A stretch of DNA of 64,000 nt from JAZKFT01 sp965246935 (GCA_965246935.1 CBDFGC010000001.1:62001-126000); one strand, 5' to 3'. Shown: positions 1 to 8,267, numbered from the stretch's first letter. Translations and numbers: made by a program. Notes: generated by a model from the letters alone, not told the origin.

Positions 1-130
1 GGGTGTTAAAACAGAAGAAAGTGATAAAAAAGTAACGGCAGATTACGTACAGCGCCACCTGACCATTGGTATTGATTCCTTAAAACAACTGATGAATAAC
101 GGCCTTACCGTAAGGCATCTGCAATTTTAA
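1..130 (+). CDS. C-terminal end of an unknown protein (partial)
   Basis: An open frame runs in from the left edge (codons in phase with position 2) and stops at TAA 128-130, giving the last 42 residues of a protein that ends in TVRHLQF. The tail has helix-like spacing (IGIDSLKQLMNNG) but no motif that I recognise. It is on the same strand as the following ABC ATPase, 210 bases upstream of that gene's likely start, with a repeat element between them. Function cannot be given. Confidence 0.5.
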   Translation, partial: GVKTEESDKKVTADYVQRHLTIGIDSLKQLMNNGLTVRHLQF

Positions 131-181
131 ATAGTAGTAAAATTTAGAAATATACGTTCCTAATACTTGTGCCATTATGAG

Positions 182-310
182 GTTGTCATTGCGAGGTTCT
201 TGCCGTGGCAACCTCCAAATAATGGCGAGAGATTGTATTTCTTTTCGCAAAATTTAAATCTACATCCGGGAGATTGCTTCGTTGGGCACGAACCCAATCT
301 CGCAATGACC
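182..310. repeat. Dispersed inverted repeat of the GTCATTGCGAG type
   Basis: GTCATTGCGAG at 185-195 is matched by its exact reverse complement CTCGCAATGAC at 299-309. Inside lie a second, looser pair (gcaacctcc near 208 and ggagattgc near 269). Elements of this form are commonly dispersed between genes of Bacteroidota; that identification is from memory. It lies in the open frame upstream of the ABC ATPase, which is why the long N-terminal extension of that frame is not protein-coding. Confidence 0.65.
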
Positions 311-340
311 AAACAAACTAATATCAAAATTCTTTATTTA

Positions 341-2080
341 ATGCCACTGCTGTCAATAGAAAATATGGATGTTGCTTTTGCTGCCGGTGGCCAACAAACA
401 CCGGCAGTAAATGCTATTACCCTTACAATTGAACAAGGTAAATTAACGGCAGTCGTTGGTGAAAGCGGCAGCGGCAAATCCGTTACCGCTTTATCTATAT
501 TACAATTACTTCCACCGTCGGCAGTATATACCAACGGCAAAATACTATTTCAGGAAGGTGGGTTGGCCGCTGTTGATTTATTACACATGAATAGCAGCTA
601 CCTGCAAACTATCCGGGGCAACCGCATCGCCACTATTTTTCAGGAGCCGATGAGCAGCCTGAACCCGGTACTTACCTGTGGCAGCCAGGTAACTGAATCC
701 ATCATTCAACATCAAAAAATCAATACCGGGAAAGCTAAGCAACAAGCGATTGAATGGTTTACAAAAGTGCAGTTGCCCGACCCTGCAGGTATGTACAACC
801 GTTATCCGCATCAGCTAAGCGGAGGCCAGAAACAACGGGTTATGATAGCAATGGCTATGTGCTGCCAGCCTGCATTACTCATTTGCGACGAACCTACCAC
901 TGCGTTAGATGTAACCGTGCAACAAAACATTTTATTGCTAATTAAGCAGTTGCAATTGCAAAACGACATGGGTGTATTGTTCATCACCCATGACCTTGGA
1001 CTCGTAGCTGAAATTGCTGATCATATCATAGTGATGTATAAAGGGCAAATCGTTGAACAGGGTTCCGTACAACAAATTTTTCACCAGCCGCAGCACCGTT
1101 ACACAAAAGCGTTGCTTCTTTGCAGGCCGGTACTGTACAGCAAGGGCCAGCGGCTGCCGGTGGTAAATGATTTTTTGATTGGTAATGAACAATTAATTAG
1201 TAATAATGACAATACAATAGATGTAACAGTCGGGGGACATCAGAGGGATATAAAACAAGTTGCATTAAAAGATTCAATTCAATCACCTGAGCCACTGCTT
1301 ACCGTAAATAACCTGAGTGTAAGCTTCACCACAAAAAGAAATTTTTTTGGTAAACCGCTTGCTACCTACCATGCAGTAAAAGACGTAAGTTTTTCTATTT
1401 ATAAAGGAGAAACACTGGGGCTCGTAGGTGAAAGTGGCTGCGGTAAAACAACGCTTGGCCGTACCTTGCTTCACCTCATTAAACCCACCAGTGGCGACAT
1501 AATATACGAAGGTAAAAACTGGAGCAGTTACACAACAGATGAGCAAATCAGCCTGCGCAAAAAAATGGGAATCGTTTTCCAGGATCCATATGGTTCGCTT
1601 AATCCGAGGCTTACAATCGGGCAGGCACTTACCGAACCGTTGCATGTACACGGCATCCATTCATCATCCCTGCAACGAAAAGACAAAGCCATCGAATGGC
1701 TGGAAAAAGTAAACCTGGCGCCGGAACATTTCAACCGGTATCCACACCAGTTTAGCGGCGGCCAGCGGCAACGGATTGTCATTGCCCGTGCTTTAATCCT
1801 GAATCCGGAGTTTGTGGTTTGTGACGAAAGCGTATCGGCACTGGATGTAAGTGTACAGGCTCAGGTACTTAATCTGCTGAATGATCTGAAAGCGGAGCTA
1901 CATTTTACCTGCCTGTTTATTAGTCACGACCTCGGCGTAGTACATTACCTGAGCGACCGGATAATGGTGATGAACAAAGGAATTATCGAGGAAATTGGAC
2001 CCGCTGAAACAGTTTATCATACGCCGCAATCTGCGTATACAAAACGGTTAATTGCTGCTATTCCAAAGGGAATCAGTTAA
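341..2080 (+). CDS. Fused dipeptide/oligopeptide ABC transporter ATP-binding protein (DppD-DppF type)
   Basis: Two complete ABC ATPase domains in one chain of 579 residues, as in GsiA/YejF-type importers, energising uptake of peptides or similar solutes at the inner membrane. Domain 1 has Walker A GESGSGKS (residues 40-47), signature LSGGQ (about 158) and Walker B LLICDEPT; domain 2 has Walker A GESGCGKTT (about 363) and signature FSGGQ (about 470), with DESVSALD in place of the usual DEPTSALD. Each domain is followed by the oligopeptide-type tail (HRYTKALL, SAYTKRLI). I chose ATG 341 because the 58 codons before it lie in a repeat element. The linker at about 290-320 (NEQLISNNDN) is unusually Asn-rich. 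No permease or binding protein gene is adjacent on the right; they may lie to the left or elsewhere. Confidence 0.9.
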   Translation: MPLLSIENMDVAFAAGGQQTPAVNAITLTIEQGKLTAVVGESGSGKSVTALSILQLLPPSAVYTNGKILFQEGGLAAVDLLHMNSSYLQTIRGNRIATIFQEPMSSLNPVLTCGSQVTESIIQHQKINTGKAKQQAIEWFTKVQLPDPAGMYNRYPHQLSGGQKQRVMIAMAMCCQPALLICDEPTTALDVTVQQNILLLIKQLQLQNDMGVLFITHDLGLVAEIADHIIVMYKGQIVEQGSVQQIFHQPQHRYTKALLLCRPVLYSKGQRLPVVNDFLIGNEQLISNNDNTIDVTVGGHQRDIKQVALKDSIQSPEPLLTVNNLSVSFTTKRNFFGKPLATYHAVKDVSFSIYKGETLGLVGESGCGKTTLGRTLLHLIKPTSGDIIYEGKNWSSYTTDEQISLRKKMGIVFQDPYGSLNPRLTIGQALTEPLHVHGIHSSSLQRKDKAIEWLEKVNLAPEHFNRYPHQFSGGQRQRIVIARALILNPEFVVCDESVSALDVSVQAQVLNLLNDLKAELHFTCLFISHDLGVVHYLSDRIMVMNKGIIEEIGPAETVYHTPQSAYTKRLIAAIPKGIS

Positions 2081-2115
2081 TCAATACCTGCTTGTGTATA
2101 CATCAGTTAAAAAAA

Positions 2116-2148
2116 TTTGGATTCGGCAAAATTTCAGGCTTACATTTG
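2116..2148 (+). promoter_or_regulatory. Bacteroidota-type promoter for queA and its leader
   Basis: TTTG at 2116-2119 and TACATTTG at 2141-2148, separated by 21 bases, match the -33 (TTTG) and -7 (TAnnTTTG) elements of the Bacteroidota primary sigma factor. Transcription should start near 2154-2157, about 230 bases before queA, leaving a long leader that contains the structured element at 2168-2268. Confidence 0.7.
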
Positions 2149-2167
2149 CACACTTTATAAAAATCAT

Positions 2168-2268
2168 CGTGCCGTAACACGATAACATGCCTGGCTCTCC
2201 AGCCGGCTTACTTACTACCGCAGCTTGGTTTTCAGGCAAGGCTCCAGCGTTTGTTATCCGGCACTTTT
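2168..2268 (+). ncRNA. Structured leader or small RNA upstream of queA (unclassified)
   Basis: Complementary segments: GTGCCG 2169-2174 pairs with CGGCAC 2259-2264 and GATAAC 2181-2186 pairs with GTTATC 2253-2258, making a 12-bp closing stem with a 6-base bulge. Inside, TGCCTG 2188-2193 can pair with CAGGCA 2233-2238, while CTGG/CCAG (2191-2202) forms a competing hairpin, and CGTG/CACG (2168-2181) competes with the closing stem. The closing stem is followed by TTTT (2265-2268). It begins about 12 bases after the predicted start of transcription. It could be a stand-alone RNA of about 110 bases or a leader controlling queA. I do not recognise a known riboswitch, SRP RNA or 6S RNA. Confidence 0.4.
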
Positions 2269-2382
2269 AAAAGTTATTTAAGTTGACAACTGCCGGAATA
2301 TTTCCTTTATTGATTCGTCTTTGTTATACCAGTTACGCTGTAGCTACTGATTTCCTATTGCTAAAAAACAATTAACCCATAC

Positions 2383-3432
2383 ATGAAATTATCCCAATTC
2401 AGATTTGATTTGCCCCTGAACCTTATTGCTCAAAACCCTACGAAAAAGAGGGAGGATAGCCGGATGATGGTGATAGACCGCAAAACCGGTACGATGGACA
2501 ATAAGCATTTCCGGGACATATTGGATTATTATAACGACAAAGACGTTTTTGTAGTAAATAATACCAAGGTGTTTCCGGCCCGGATGTATGGCCGCAAAGA
2601 AAAAACAGGCGCCAAAATAGAAGTGTTCCTGTTGCGGGAACTGAACAAACCAAACCGCCTGTGGGATGTGATTGTAGACCCAGCCCGTAAAATAAGAGTA
2701 GGGAATAAATTGTATTTTGGCGATAATGATGAATTGGTAGCCGAAGTAATTGACAATACAACCAGCCGTGGCCGTACCATCCGTTTTTTGTGGGAAGATA
2801 CCGATGAATCGTTCCGGAATATGCTGGACTTTTTAGGGGAAACCCCTTTGCCAAAATACATCAAACGCAAACCGGATGAGGAGGATAAGGAACGCTACCA
2901 AACCGTGTACGCCAAACACGAAGGTGCTGTGGCCGCACCTACCGCCGGCCTGCACTTTAGCGAGCAATTAATTAAGCGTTGCGAAATAAAAGGTATCCGC
3001 TTTGCAGAAGTAACGCTACATACCGGTTTAGGTACGTTCCGGCCCATTGAGGTGGAAGACCTGAGCAAGCATAAAATGGATGCAGAATATTACCGCATTG
3101 ATGACGTAGCATGCCGTATCGTGAATAAAGCAAAGGAAAACGAACAACGTATCTGTTCCATCGGTACGACCACCATGCGGGCTTTGGAAAATTCTTTTAC
3201 TGCCGAAAAGCTGCTAAAACCCTCTGAAGGCTGGACAAATAATTTTATCCACCCACCGTATAATTTTAATGTGGCCGATAGCCTGGTAACCAATTTCCAC
3301 CTGCCAAAAACCAGCCTGCTGATTATGGCCTGCGCTTTTGCCGGTTACGACCTGATTATGGAAGCGTATCAAAAAGCAATCAGGGATAAGTACCGCTTTT
3401 TTACCTATGGCGATGCCATGTTGATTATCTGA
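2383..3432 (+). CDS. queA: S-adenosylmethionine:tRNA ribosyltransferase-isomerase QueA
   Basis: Transfers and rearranges the ribose of S-adenosylmethionine onto preQ1-modified tRNA (wobble position 34 of tRNAs for His, Tyr, Asp and Asn) to make epoxyqueuosine, the last-but-one step of queuosine synthesis. The 349 residues match the usual length of about 340-350. Family features that can be seen: N-terminal KLSQFRFDLPLNLIAQ, VVNNTKVFPARMYG (about 57-70), the conserved EGAVAAPTAGLHFS (about 181-194), HTGLGTF, TTTMRALE and the C-terminal TNFHLPKTSLLIM. ATG 2383 gives the canonical N-terminus. It is monocistronic, with a long leader in front and a strong hairpin behind. queE, another queuosine gene, is 18 kb away. 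Confidence 0.97.
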   Translation: MKLSQFRFDLPLNLIAQNPTKKREDSRMMVIDRKTGTMDNKHFRDILDYYNDKDVFVVNNTKVFPARMYGRKEKTGAKIEVFLLRELNKPNRLWDVIVDPARKIRVGNKLYFGDNDELVAEVIDNTTSRGRTIRFLWEDTDESFRNMLDFLGETPLPKYIKRKPDEEDKERYQTVYAKHEGAVAAPTAGLHFSEQLIKRCEIKGIRFAEVTLHTGLGTFRPIEVEDLSKHKMDAEYYRIDDVACRIVNKAKENEQRICSIGTTTMRALENSFTAEKLLKPSEGWTNNFIHPPYNFNVADSLVTNFHLPKTSLLIMACAFAGYDLIMEAYQKAIRDKYRFFTYGDAMLII

Positions 3433-3436
3433 TATT

Positions 3437-3698
3437 AAATTCAAATAGACAATAAGCAATAAGGAAATCAGTGTAAGCCAGTCAAATATTTTCCGCAACC
3501 TTGATGTGATATAAAACTGATTTAAAGACCATAAACAAGGCCGCTGCACAAAATGTGTAGCGGCCTTGTTTATTATTCCATATTAAAACAGGCTGCGGAA
3601 AATACCTGACTGGCTTATATTAAATACAATATAGGTTGCGGACTCCAATTTTGCTGACCAACCCTATTTGCCTGTTGCTGATTGCCTATTTGAATTTT
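3437..3698. repeat. Nested ~260-bp imperfect palindrome filling the queA downstream gap
   Basis: Three nested inverted arms share one centre. The outer arms are at about 3437-3465 and 3672-3698 (AAATTCAAATAG... against ...CTATTTGAATTT), the middle arms at about 3473-3500 and 3591-3617 (taagccagtcaaatatttt against its imperfect complement), and the core is the 3533-3571 hairpin. A further half-copy of the middle arm (ggttgcgga) lies near 3644. The element fills the gap between two convergent genes and looks like a composite or MITE-like repeat. Confidence 0.6.
3533..3571. terminator. Bidirectional intrinsic terminator between queA and the next gene
   Basis: An 18-bp stem with one G-T pair: AAACAAGGCCGCTGCACA (3533-3550), a 3-base loop, and its complement ending CGGCCTTGTTT at 3571. 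A/T runs on both sides let it serve queA (plus) and the membrane protein at 3702 (minus). Confidence 0.8.
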
Positions 3699-3701
3699 GC
3701 A

Positions 3702-4523
3702 TCAGATACCTGCAAAAAAGGCGGTAAAAAATAATCCGAAAAAGGCCAGGATGATGGCGGTAATGGCCGGAGCAATAATACAGTACACCAAAGCCCGGCC
3801 AAAAGTGAGTTTATTAATCATCACTAATCGTATAAAAAAGAAAAATACAATTACAGCCAGCGGAATAGCGTAGGTAACAAACCAGATGGCGTACCAGGCC
3901 GGTTCAATATTTTGAAGATCCGTTGCATTGTAAGGATCGAACTTCCTGGCAAAGGAGTAAATGACCGTAACAATAAAAAAGATATTGCTAAGGTTAATAA
4001 ATACTTTGTCCGTTACCTTACGGGACTCGACCGGTTTAAACAAAACCCTTAATAACCGGCCTAACAAAACAAGCATGATGAGCACAACGAAAAAGAAAGC
4101 AACATAAATGATAAATAATGTTAATTCCATCACATACTGGCTGACGTCGTTTCCATATAATGATTTTAACTCATCGGTTGATTCAAGAAAATTCTGCTTG
4201 ATTAGAAAAAAGGCAATTCCGGTGATAATAAGAATCAGCTCAAACGTTTCCTTCGCATTATTAACAGTATTTGCATTTGCCAAAGTGTGCTCATCGGCAT
4301 TCGGCTTCCATAAAAATTTAATGCAATTCCATATGAGTACAAAATAGCGCCTGAAAAAACCATAAATACCCTTAATAATCTCTGCAAAAAAACCTAAGAA
4401 TACCTCTATAAATAATTGTAGCAGAATAGGTCTTTCCTTTTTAGCAGCTTTTTGCTGCTTTTGCTCAAACACTGTATTTTGTTCGTAGTTATCGGCTGTA
4501 TCGTCAGCATATTTATTTTCCAT
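3702..4523 (-). CDS. Predicted multi-pass membrane protein of unknown function
   Basis: 273 residues. A charged, Gln- and Lys-rich N-terminus (residues 1-31) is followed by about five or six hydrophobic segments: an amphipathic stretch around 33-60, then clear helices near 98-112, 133-158, 176-192, 209-235 and 244-270. Residues 141-160 (FFFVVLIMLVLLGRLLRVLF) and 218-235 are the most hydrophobic. No enzyme or transporter motif is recognised. It is convergent with queA and shares a terminator with it; the small membrane-protein gene at 4673 lies upstream on the same strand. ATG 4523 is the only start that keeps the acidic N-terminus. Confidence 0.7.
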   Translation of the reverse strand: MENKYADDTADNYEQNTVFEQKQQKAAKKERPILLQLFIEVFLGFFAEIIKGIYGFFRRYFVLIWNCIKFLWKPNADEHTLANANTVNNAKETFELILIITGIAFFLIKQNFLESTDELKSLYGNDVSQYVMELTLFIIYVAFFFVVLIMLVLLGRLLRVLFKPVESRKVTDKVFINLSNIFFIVTVIYSFARKFDPYNATDLQNIEPAWYAIWFVTYAIPLAVIVFFFFIRLVMINKLTFGRALVYCIIAPAITAIILAFFGLFFTAFFAGI

Positions 4524-4672
4524 ACGCTTTCTGTAAAACGGTTAAAGGCATTACAAGCAATCAGGTAAAGTGTACATTTAAGAAGCAATCACATTGGTGC
4601 GATCTTATTCCAATAATCAATAACTACGGCGGCCAATGGTAACATAATAAATAAAATACAACATAGGCAACC

Positions 4673-4936
4673 CTAAAAAACAAGCCTTATCAATAGTAAA
4701 TTTACCCATAATCTTTCCTGTAAGCCAGGCATTGCAAAACTGAAGATCAGGTAAATAAAAATAAGCGGATAGATAAACCAAAACCCTTTCATTCCGCTTT
4801 TAACCCTCAAGTAAATCATATGCCAGTCTTTAGCACCAATTGCATATTTACTGGGATAGCACCAGTCCACTTTGCACTCGATCGTTTCATTTACAATAGA
4901 CACTTCCAACTCTTCCACTTGTCCATTTGAAATCAT
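4673..4936 (-). CDS. Small membrane protein, probably frameshifted near its C-terminus
   Basis: 87 residues: a soluble part (1-47, with VDWCYPSKYAIGAKDWHM) then a hydrophobic segment (FWFIYPLIFIYLIFSF, about 52-67). Just after that helix the frame becomes less convincing, while the neighbouring minus-strand frame reads on with GKIMGKFTIDKACFLG and a second hydrophobic helix (LPMLYFIYYVTI) to a stop at 4617-4619. A single-base change near 4735-4750 would join them into a protein of about 105 residues with two helices. Either the gene is a recent pseudogene, or the sequence has an indel, or the short form is real. Function unknown. Confidence 0.4.
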   Translation of the reverse strand: MISNGQVEELEVSIVNETIECKVDWCYPSKYAIGAKDWHMIYLRVKSGMKGFWFIYPLIFIYLIFSFAMPGLQERLWVNLLLIRLVF

Positions 4937-5036
4937 GACGGGTTTAAACCATCAATCAACATTTTATACGGGCGTAAGCGGTTAAGAAATGCATTCTTTC
5001 GGTTCAAAACAATTTTTATTGCCACCTGGTATCGGT

Positions 5037-6356
5037 TTAGAGACCAAACAAACCTTCGTTCAGTAATTGCAACGTTTCGTTTTTGTATTCGGAAGATATG
5101 AGCAGGCTAACGTTGTGGCGGCTACCACCATAGCTAACCATCCTTACCGGAATCGTTTTTAAAGAATCAAAGAGTTTGGAGAGTATATCTTTTGTTTCCG
5201 CAATCTCGTTACCTACTACCGATACGATGGTAAAATTGTCTTCCACATCTACTGCACCAAACGGTTCTAAATCTTTTACAATTTCCTTCAGGTGTACAGT
5301 GTTGTCAATAGTTACAGATACCGCTACTTCTGATGTCGTAATCATGTCAATACTGGTCCGGTATTTTTCAAACACTTCAAATACCTTTCGTAAAAACCCA
5401 TAGGCTAGCAACATGCGGCTGCTCTTGATATTAATATCAACAATCCCATCTTTTGCAGCAATCGCTTTTACCCCTTTACTGCCCGCCTCCTGCAAAATAA
5501 TCGTCCCTTTGGCCGAGGGTTGCATGGTGTTCAAAAGCTTTACAGGTATACTGTTTTGCTGTGCCGGCCAGATAGAAGCCGGGTGCAAAATTTTAGCGCC
5601 AAAGTAGGCAAGTTCAGCCGCCTCTTCAAAACTCAGTTGCTCAATGGGCCGGGTATTCTTACATACCCTGGGATCGTTGTTATGCATCCCGTCAATATCC
5701 GTCCATATTTCGCATACGGAAGCTTTGATGGCCGCACCAATCAGGGATGCCGTATAATCGCTTCCACCCCGTTTCAGGTTATCAACTTCCCCTTTGGCAT
5801 TGCGGCAGATGTAGCCTTGTGTAACAAACAGTTTACCGGCCGGGTATTGGTTCAGTAGCTGGCTTAGCTTTACCCGGATGCTTCCAATTTGCGGTTCCTC
5901 GTAACTGTCAATCGTCATAAAATCCAGGGCAGGTAGCAGTACATGCTTCATACCTTTCTCCTGCAGATATACACAAAACAGTTTGGTGCTCAGCAGTTCG
6001 CCCTGGGCCAGTATATCTTTATTCAGTGCTTCGCTGAATGATATTTTGAGGATAATATGCAGGAATTCAAAATGTTCGGCTATGATACCTTTTGCCTGAT
6101 GTAATGCCTCCGGCGATGTAACCAGCTGGGTGGTAAATTGCTGGTAATGATCCTCCAGTAACTGTATCTGATGTTTGGCATCGCTGCGGTAGCCGTTGGC
6201 AAGCGAATGGCTTATCTCAACGAGTGCATTTGTTGTTCCGCTGAGCGCACTTAGTACAACGATGGTTGGTTCCTCACTTTTATTGATCAATTCTGCAACC
6301 TGGTGCATACGTTCAGGCCGGCCCACGCTGGTGCCGCCAAACTTCATAATTTTCAT
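5037..6356 (-). CDS. lysC: Aspartate kinase (aspartokinase)
   Basis: Phosphorylates aspartate, the first step towards lysine, threonine, methionine and diaminopimelate. The 439 residues contain the N-terminal kinase motif MKFGGTSVG (residues 4-12), the substrate/ATP region RGGSDYTASLIGAA (about 196-209) and WTDIDGMHNNDP (about 218-229), followed by two ACT domains (about 305-439, the second starting FTIVSVVGNEIAE) that usually bind the feedback amino acid. It is a monofunctional enzyme with no homoserine dehydrogenase fused behind it. The gene stands alone, with a TAnnTTTG promoter element just upstream. Confidence 0.95.
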   Translation of the reverse strand: MKIMKFGGTSVGRPERMHQVAELINKSEEPTIVVLSALSGTTNALVEISHSLANGYRSDAKHQIQLLEDHYQQFTTQLVTSPEALHQAKGIIAEHFEFLHIILKISFSEALNKDILAQGELLSTKLFCVYLQEKGMKHVLLPALDFMTIDSYEEPQIGSIRVKLSQLLNQYPAGKLFVTQGYICRNAKGEVDNLKRGGSDYTASLIGAAIKASVCEIWTDIDGMHNNDPRVCKNTRPIEQLSFEEAAELAYFGAKILHPASIWPAQQNSIPVKLLNTMQPSAKGTIILQEAGSKGVKAIAAKDGIVDINIKSSRMLLAYGFLRKVFEVFEKYRTSIDMITTSEVAVSVTIDNTVHLKEIVKDLEPFGAVDVEDNFTIVSVVGNEIAETKDILSKLFDSLKTIPVRMVSYGGSRHNVSLLISSEYKNETLQLLNEGLFGL

Positions 6357-6388
6357 AAATCGGGTAATGGGGTAATTTTAAAGAGGTT

Positions 6389-6396
6389 CAAATGTA
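6389..6396 (-). promoter_or_regulatory. -7 promoter element for the aspartate kinase gene
   Basis: TACATTTG on the minus strand (CAAATGTA at 6389-6396), 32 bases before the ATG. It is a perfect match to TAnnTTTG, but no clear TTTG is seen at the -33 distance. Confidence 0.45.
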
Positions 6397-6611
6397 ATGT
6401 GTGAAAGGGAAAGGTGAATTTGCTTAATTTATTACTGCAACGGAAACCTGATAAGATTAAATTTTGAAATGAATGTAAGGCACTTCTAAAAGCATGGAAA
6501 TTTAGATAGAAATAATTAAGCAACCGATTAACGAAAGAAAAGAGAAAGCAGTTCAGGCAGCAATATTGAGAAATTTTAGCTCAATGCTCATATACATCTT
6601 TAAAGAACATT

Positions 6612-7076
6612 ATGAGGTTTATTATTATTTTAGTATTATTAAGTACTGCACTTGCGGCAACTGCAAAAAACCCTTATTTCAAACCATTTGTAACCTCTTT
6701 GTCAGGTAGTGTGTCATATGTTGAAGGCAATTTTAAGTATAAAAAAGATGCTGAACAAGTGGTAATTCAAAACATCTTTCAGGCAGGCACTAAACCGGAA
6801 GATGATTCGCTGGCAGACGCCGGACTAAAGCGAAAAGCAAAATGGGCGAAATGGTTAGGTATTGGCTCTCTAATCGGTTTGTTGGTTCCGGGTGTAAATC
6901 TGTTATCAATTCCCGCAGCTATTGCCGCTATTGTTATCAGCCATCAGATTCCCAAAGAATCGAGGTATAATAAAGAAGCTAATACCGGCAAAAAAACCGG
7001 ATGGCTTACCATTGGTGTTCTGTTAGTTATTGGCTTTATTGTTTTACTGGTAACACTTCCCTTTGGTGTACGGTAA
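6612..7076 (+). CDS. Small predicted membrane protein with signal sequence, unknown function
   Basis: 154 residues. A hydrophobic N-terminus (IIILVLLSTALAATA) looks like a signal peptide or first helix; a polar middle (20-78) is followed by two hydrophobic segments, about 83-110 (LGIGSLIGLLVPGVNLLSIP) and about 130-149 (WLTIGVLLVIGFIVLLVTL). The paired helices linked by a basic loop resemble the small DUF4190-like or YtxH-like accessory membrane proteins of Bacteroidota, but I cannot assign a family. It is isolated between two minus-strand genes. Confidence 0.65.
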   Translation: MRFIIILVLLSTALAATAKNPYFKPFVTSLSGSVSYVEGNFKYKKDAEQVVIQNIFQAGTKPEDDSLADAGLKRKAKWAKWLGIGSLIGLLVPGVNLLSIPAAIAAIVISHQIPKESRYNKEANTGKKTGWLTIGVLLVIGFIVLLVTLPFGVR

Positions 7077-7087
7077 TATAGATGTCT

Positions 7088-8164
7088 TTAGAAAATTATG
7101 TTGAATAGTTCTCCTGTTTTTTTCAGATCCTCCACAACCACCGGTAACAACGGAATTCCATTTGCCTTGCGTTCTTCTTCGTAGTCTCTTTCAGGATCAC
7201 CAGGTATTAGTACTTTCTGCTTTTCATCAATTGGTGTTGCACTACGGAACCTTCGTATCCAGTTGTCCATATGGGTTTTAAATTCATCAGCCGTCCGGAA
7301 AGCATCTATCCGCATGGCACCAAAAAAATGACCCAGGCCCTGCCCGGGTTGATTGTCGGGCATAGGGATATAAGCCGGAAAAGGCGGCACCCAGGGGCCA
7401 TAACTGGCACCGCTAAGTACGGCCGAAAAAATATCGACAATACTGCCCAACGCATAGCCCTTGTGGCTGCTATGCTCCCGGTCGCTGCCGAGGGGTAACA
7501 ATGCTCCGCCCTTTTTTAAAATGTTTGCATCCGTGCTAGGTTGCCCATCAGCCGTTTGCACCCATCCCGTGGGCGTATCTTCATTTTTACGCTGCAATAT
7601 TTCCAGTTTACCATTTGCTGCAGTGGTGGTAGCAAAGTCGGCCACAAAAGGTGGCTCCTCTCCTGCCGGAATAGCTACACAAACAGGATTGGTGCCCAGC
7701 ATTTTTTCCACCGAAAAAGTGGGAGCTACCAGGGCGCTGGCATTCGTCATCGCAATCCCGATCATATCCTGTTCCAGCGCCGGCATAGCGTGTGCTGCAG
7801 CTATGCCAAAATGGTTACTGTTGCGAACGCTTACCCAGCCTGTTCCACATTGTGCTGCTTTTGTTATGGCTACCTGCATGGCATAAGGCGCTATTACCAA
7901 CCCCAGGCCCGCATCACCATCTATTACTGCAGTAGAAGGCGTTTCGTGTACCACTTTAATGTTCGGCGTAGCATTAATGCGTTTTGCCTGCCAAAGCCTT
8001 ACATAGCCGCTAAGACGGGCAATGCCGTGGCTATCAATTCCCCTAACATCAGCGCTCAGTAAAACTTTGGTTGCCAACGCTGCGTCTGCCGGCGGGCAGC
8101 CGATGGCTGTAAATATCTGTTGAGTAAACTGTCTAAGCTGTTCGTAAGAGAAGGTAGCAGGCAT
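7088..8164 (-). CDS. Malate/L-lactate/ureidoglycolate dehydrogenase family oxidoreductase (Ldh_2)
   Basis: NAD(P)-dependent 2-hydroxyacid dehydrogenase of the Ldh_2 fold, 358 residues. Typical family elements are RGIDSHGIARLSGYV (about 43-57), GDAGLGLVIAPYAM (about 88-101), VSVRNSNHFGIAAAHAM (about 114-130, with the catalytic His), MLGTNPVCVAIPAGEEPPFV and HKGYALGSIVDIFSAVLSGA. The exact substrate (malate, lactate, ureidoglycolate, sulfolactate) cannot be told from this. ATG 8164 (MPATFSYEQL) is preferred because the upstream ATG at 8185 lies inside a palindromic repeat. The FKBP gene is upstream on the same strand, 100 bases away with repeats between. Confidence 0.88.
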   Translation of the reverse strand: MPATFSYEQLRQFTQQIFTAIGCPPADAALATKVLLSADVRGIDSHGIARLSGYVRLWQAKRINATPNIKVVHETPSTAVIDGDAGLGLVIAPYAMQVAITKAAQCGTGWVSVRNSNHFGIAAAHAMPALEQDMIGIAMTNASALVAPTFSVEKMLGTNPVCVAIPAGEEPPFVADFATTTAANGKLEILQRKNEDTPTGWVQTADGQPSTDANILKKGGALLPLGSDREHSSHKGYALGSIVDIFSAVLSGASYGPWVPPFPAYIPMPDNQPGQGLGHFFGAMRIDAFRTADEFKTHMDNWIRRFRSATPIDEKQKVLIPGDPERDYEEERKANGIPLLPVVVEDLKKTGELFNIIF

Positions 8165-8171
8165 GAATCTT

Positions 8172-8266
8172 TGTAGGAATCCCACACGTGTGGGATTCTG
8201 AATGTAAGGTATATGGAATATTAATTTTGCGTTTATGCAGAATCCCGAACGTGTGGGATTCCTACA
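8172..8266. repeat. Inverted pair of TGTAGGAATCCCAC repeats
   Basis: A 29-base unit at 8172-8200 (TGTAGGAATCCCACACGTGT...) recurs in inverted orientation at 8238-8266 with two mismatches; each unit is itself palindromic around ACACGTGT. The right unit ends two bases before the FKBP stop codon, and the left unit overlaps the first codons of the longest possible Ldh_2 frame. Confidence 0.8.
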
Positions 8267-8267
8267 G

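Noticed and set aside
167..340. A 58-residue N-terminal extension of the ABC ATPase
   Set aside because: It is made of the GTCATTGCGAG inverted repeat, and the MPLLSIEN start at 341 fits the family.
334..1782. Several minus-strand reading frames of 60-125 codons under the ABC ATPase gene
   Set aside because: They lie wholly inside a clear plus-strand ABC gene with conserved motifs and have no motif of their own; they are shadows.
2168..2268. SRP RNA, 6S RNA, tRNA or preQ1 riboswitch as identity of the queA leader
   Set aside because: No GGAAGCAGCC-type SRP loop, no tRNA T-loop GTTCGA, and no preQ1 pseudoknot pattern could be recognised; left unclassified.
3214..3549. A 111-residue minus-strand frame over the end of queA and the following gap
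   Set aside because: It overlaps the conserved end of queA on the other strand and the repeat region; no protein-like features.
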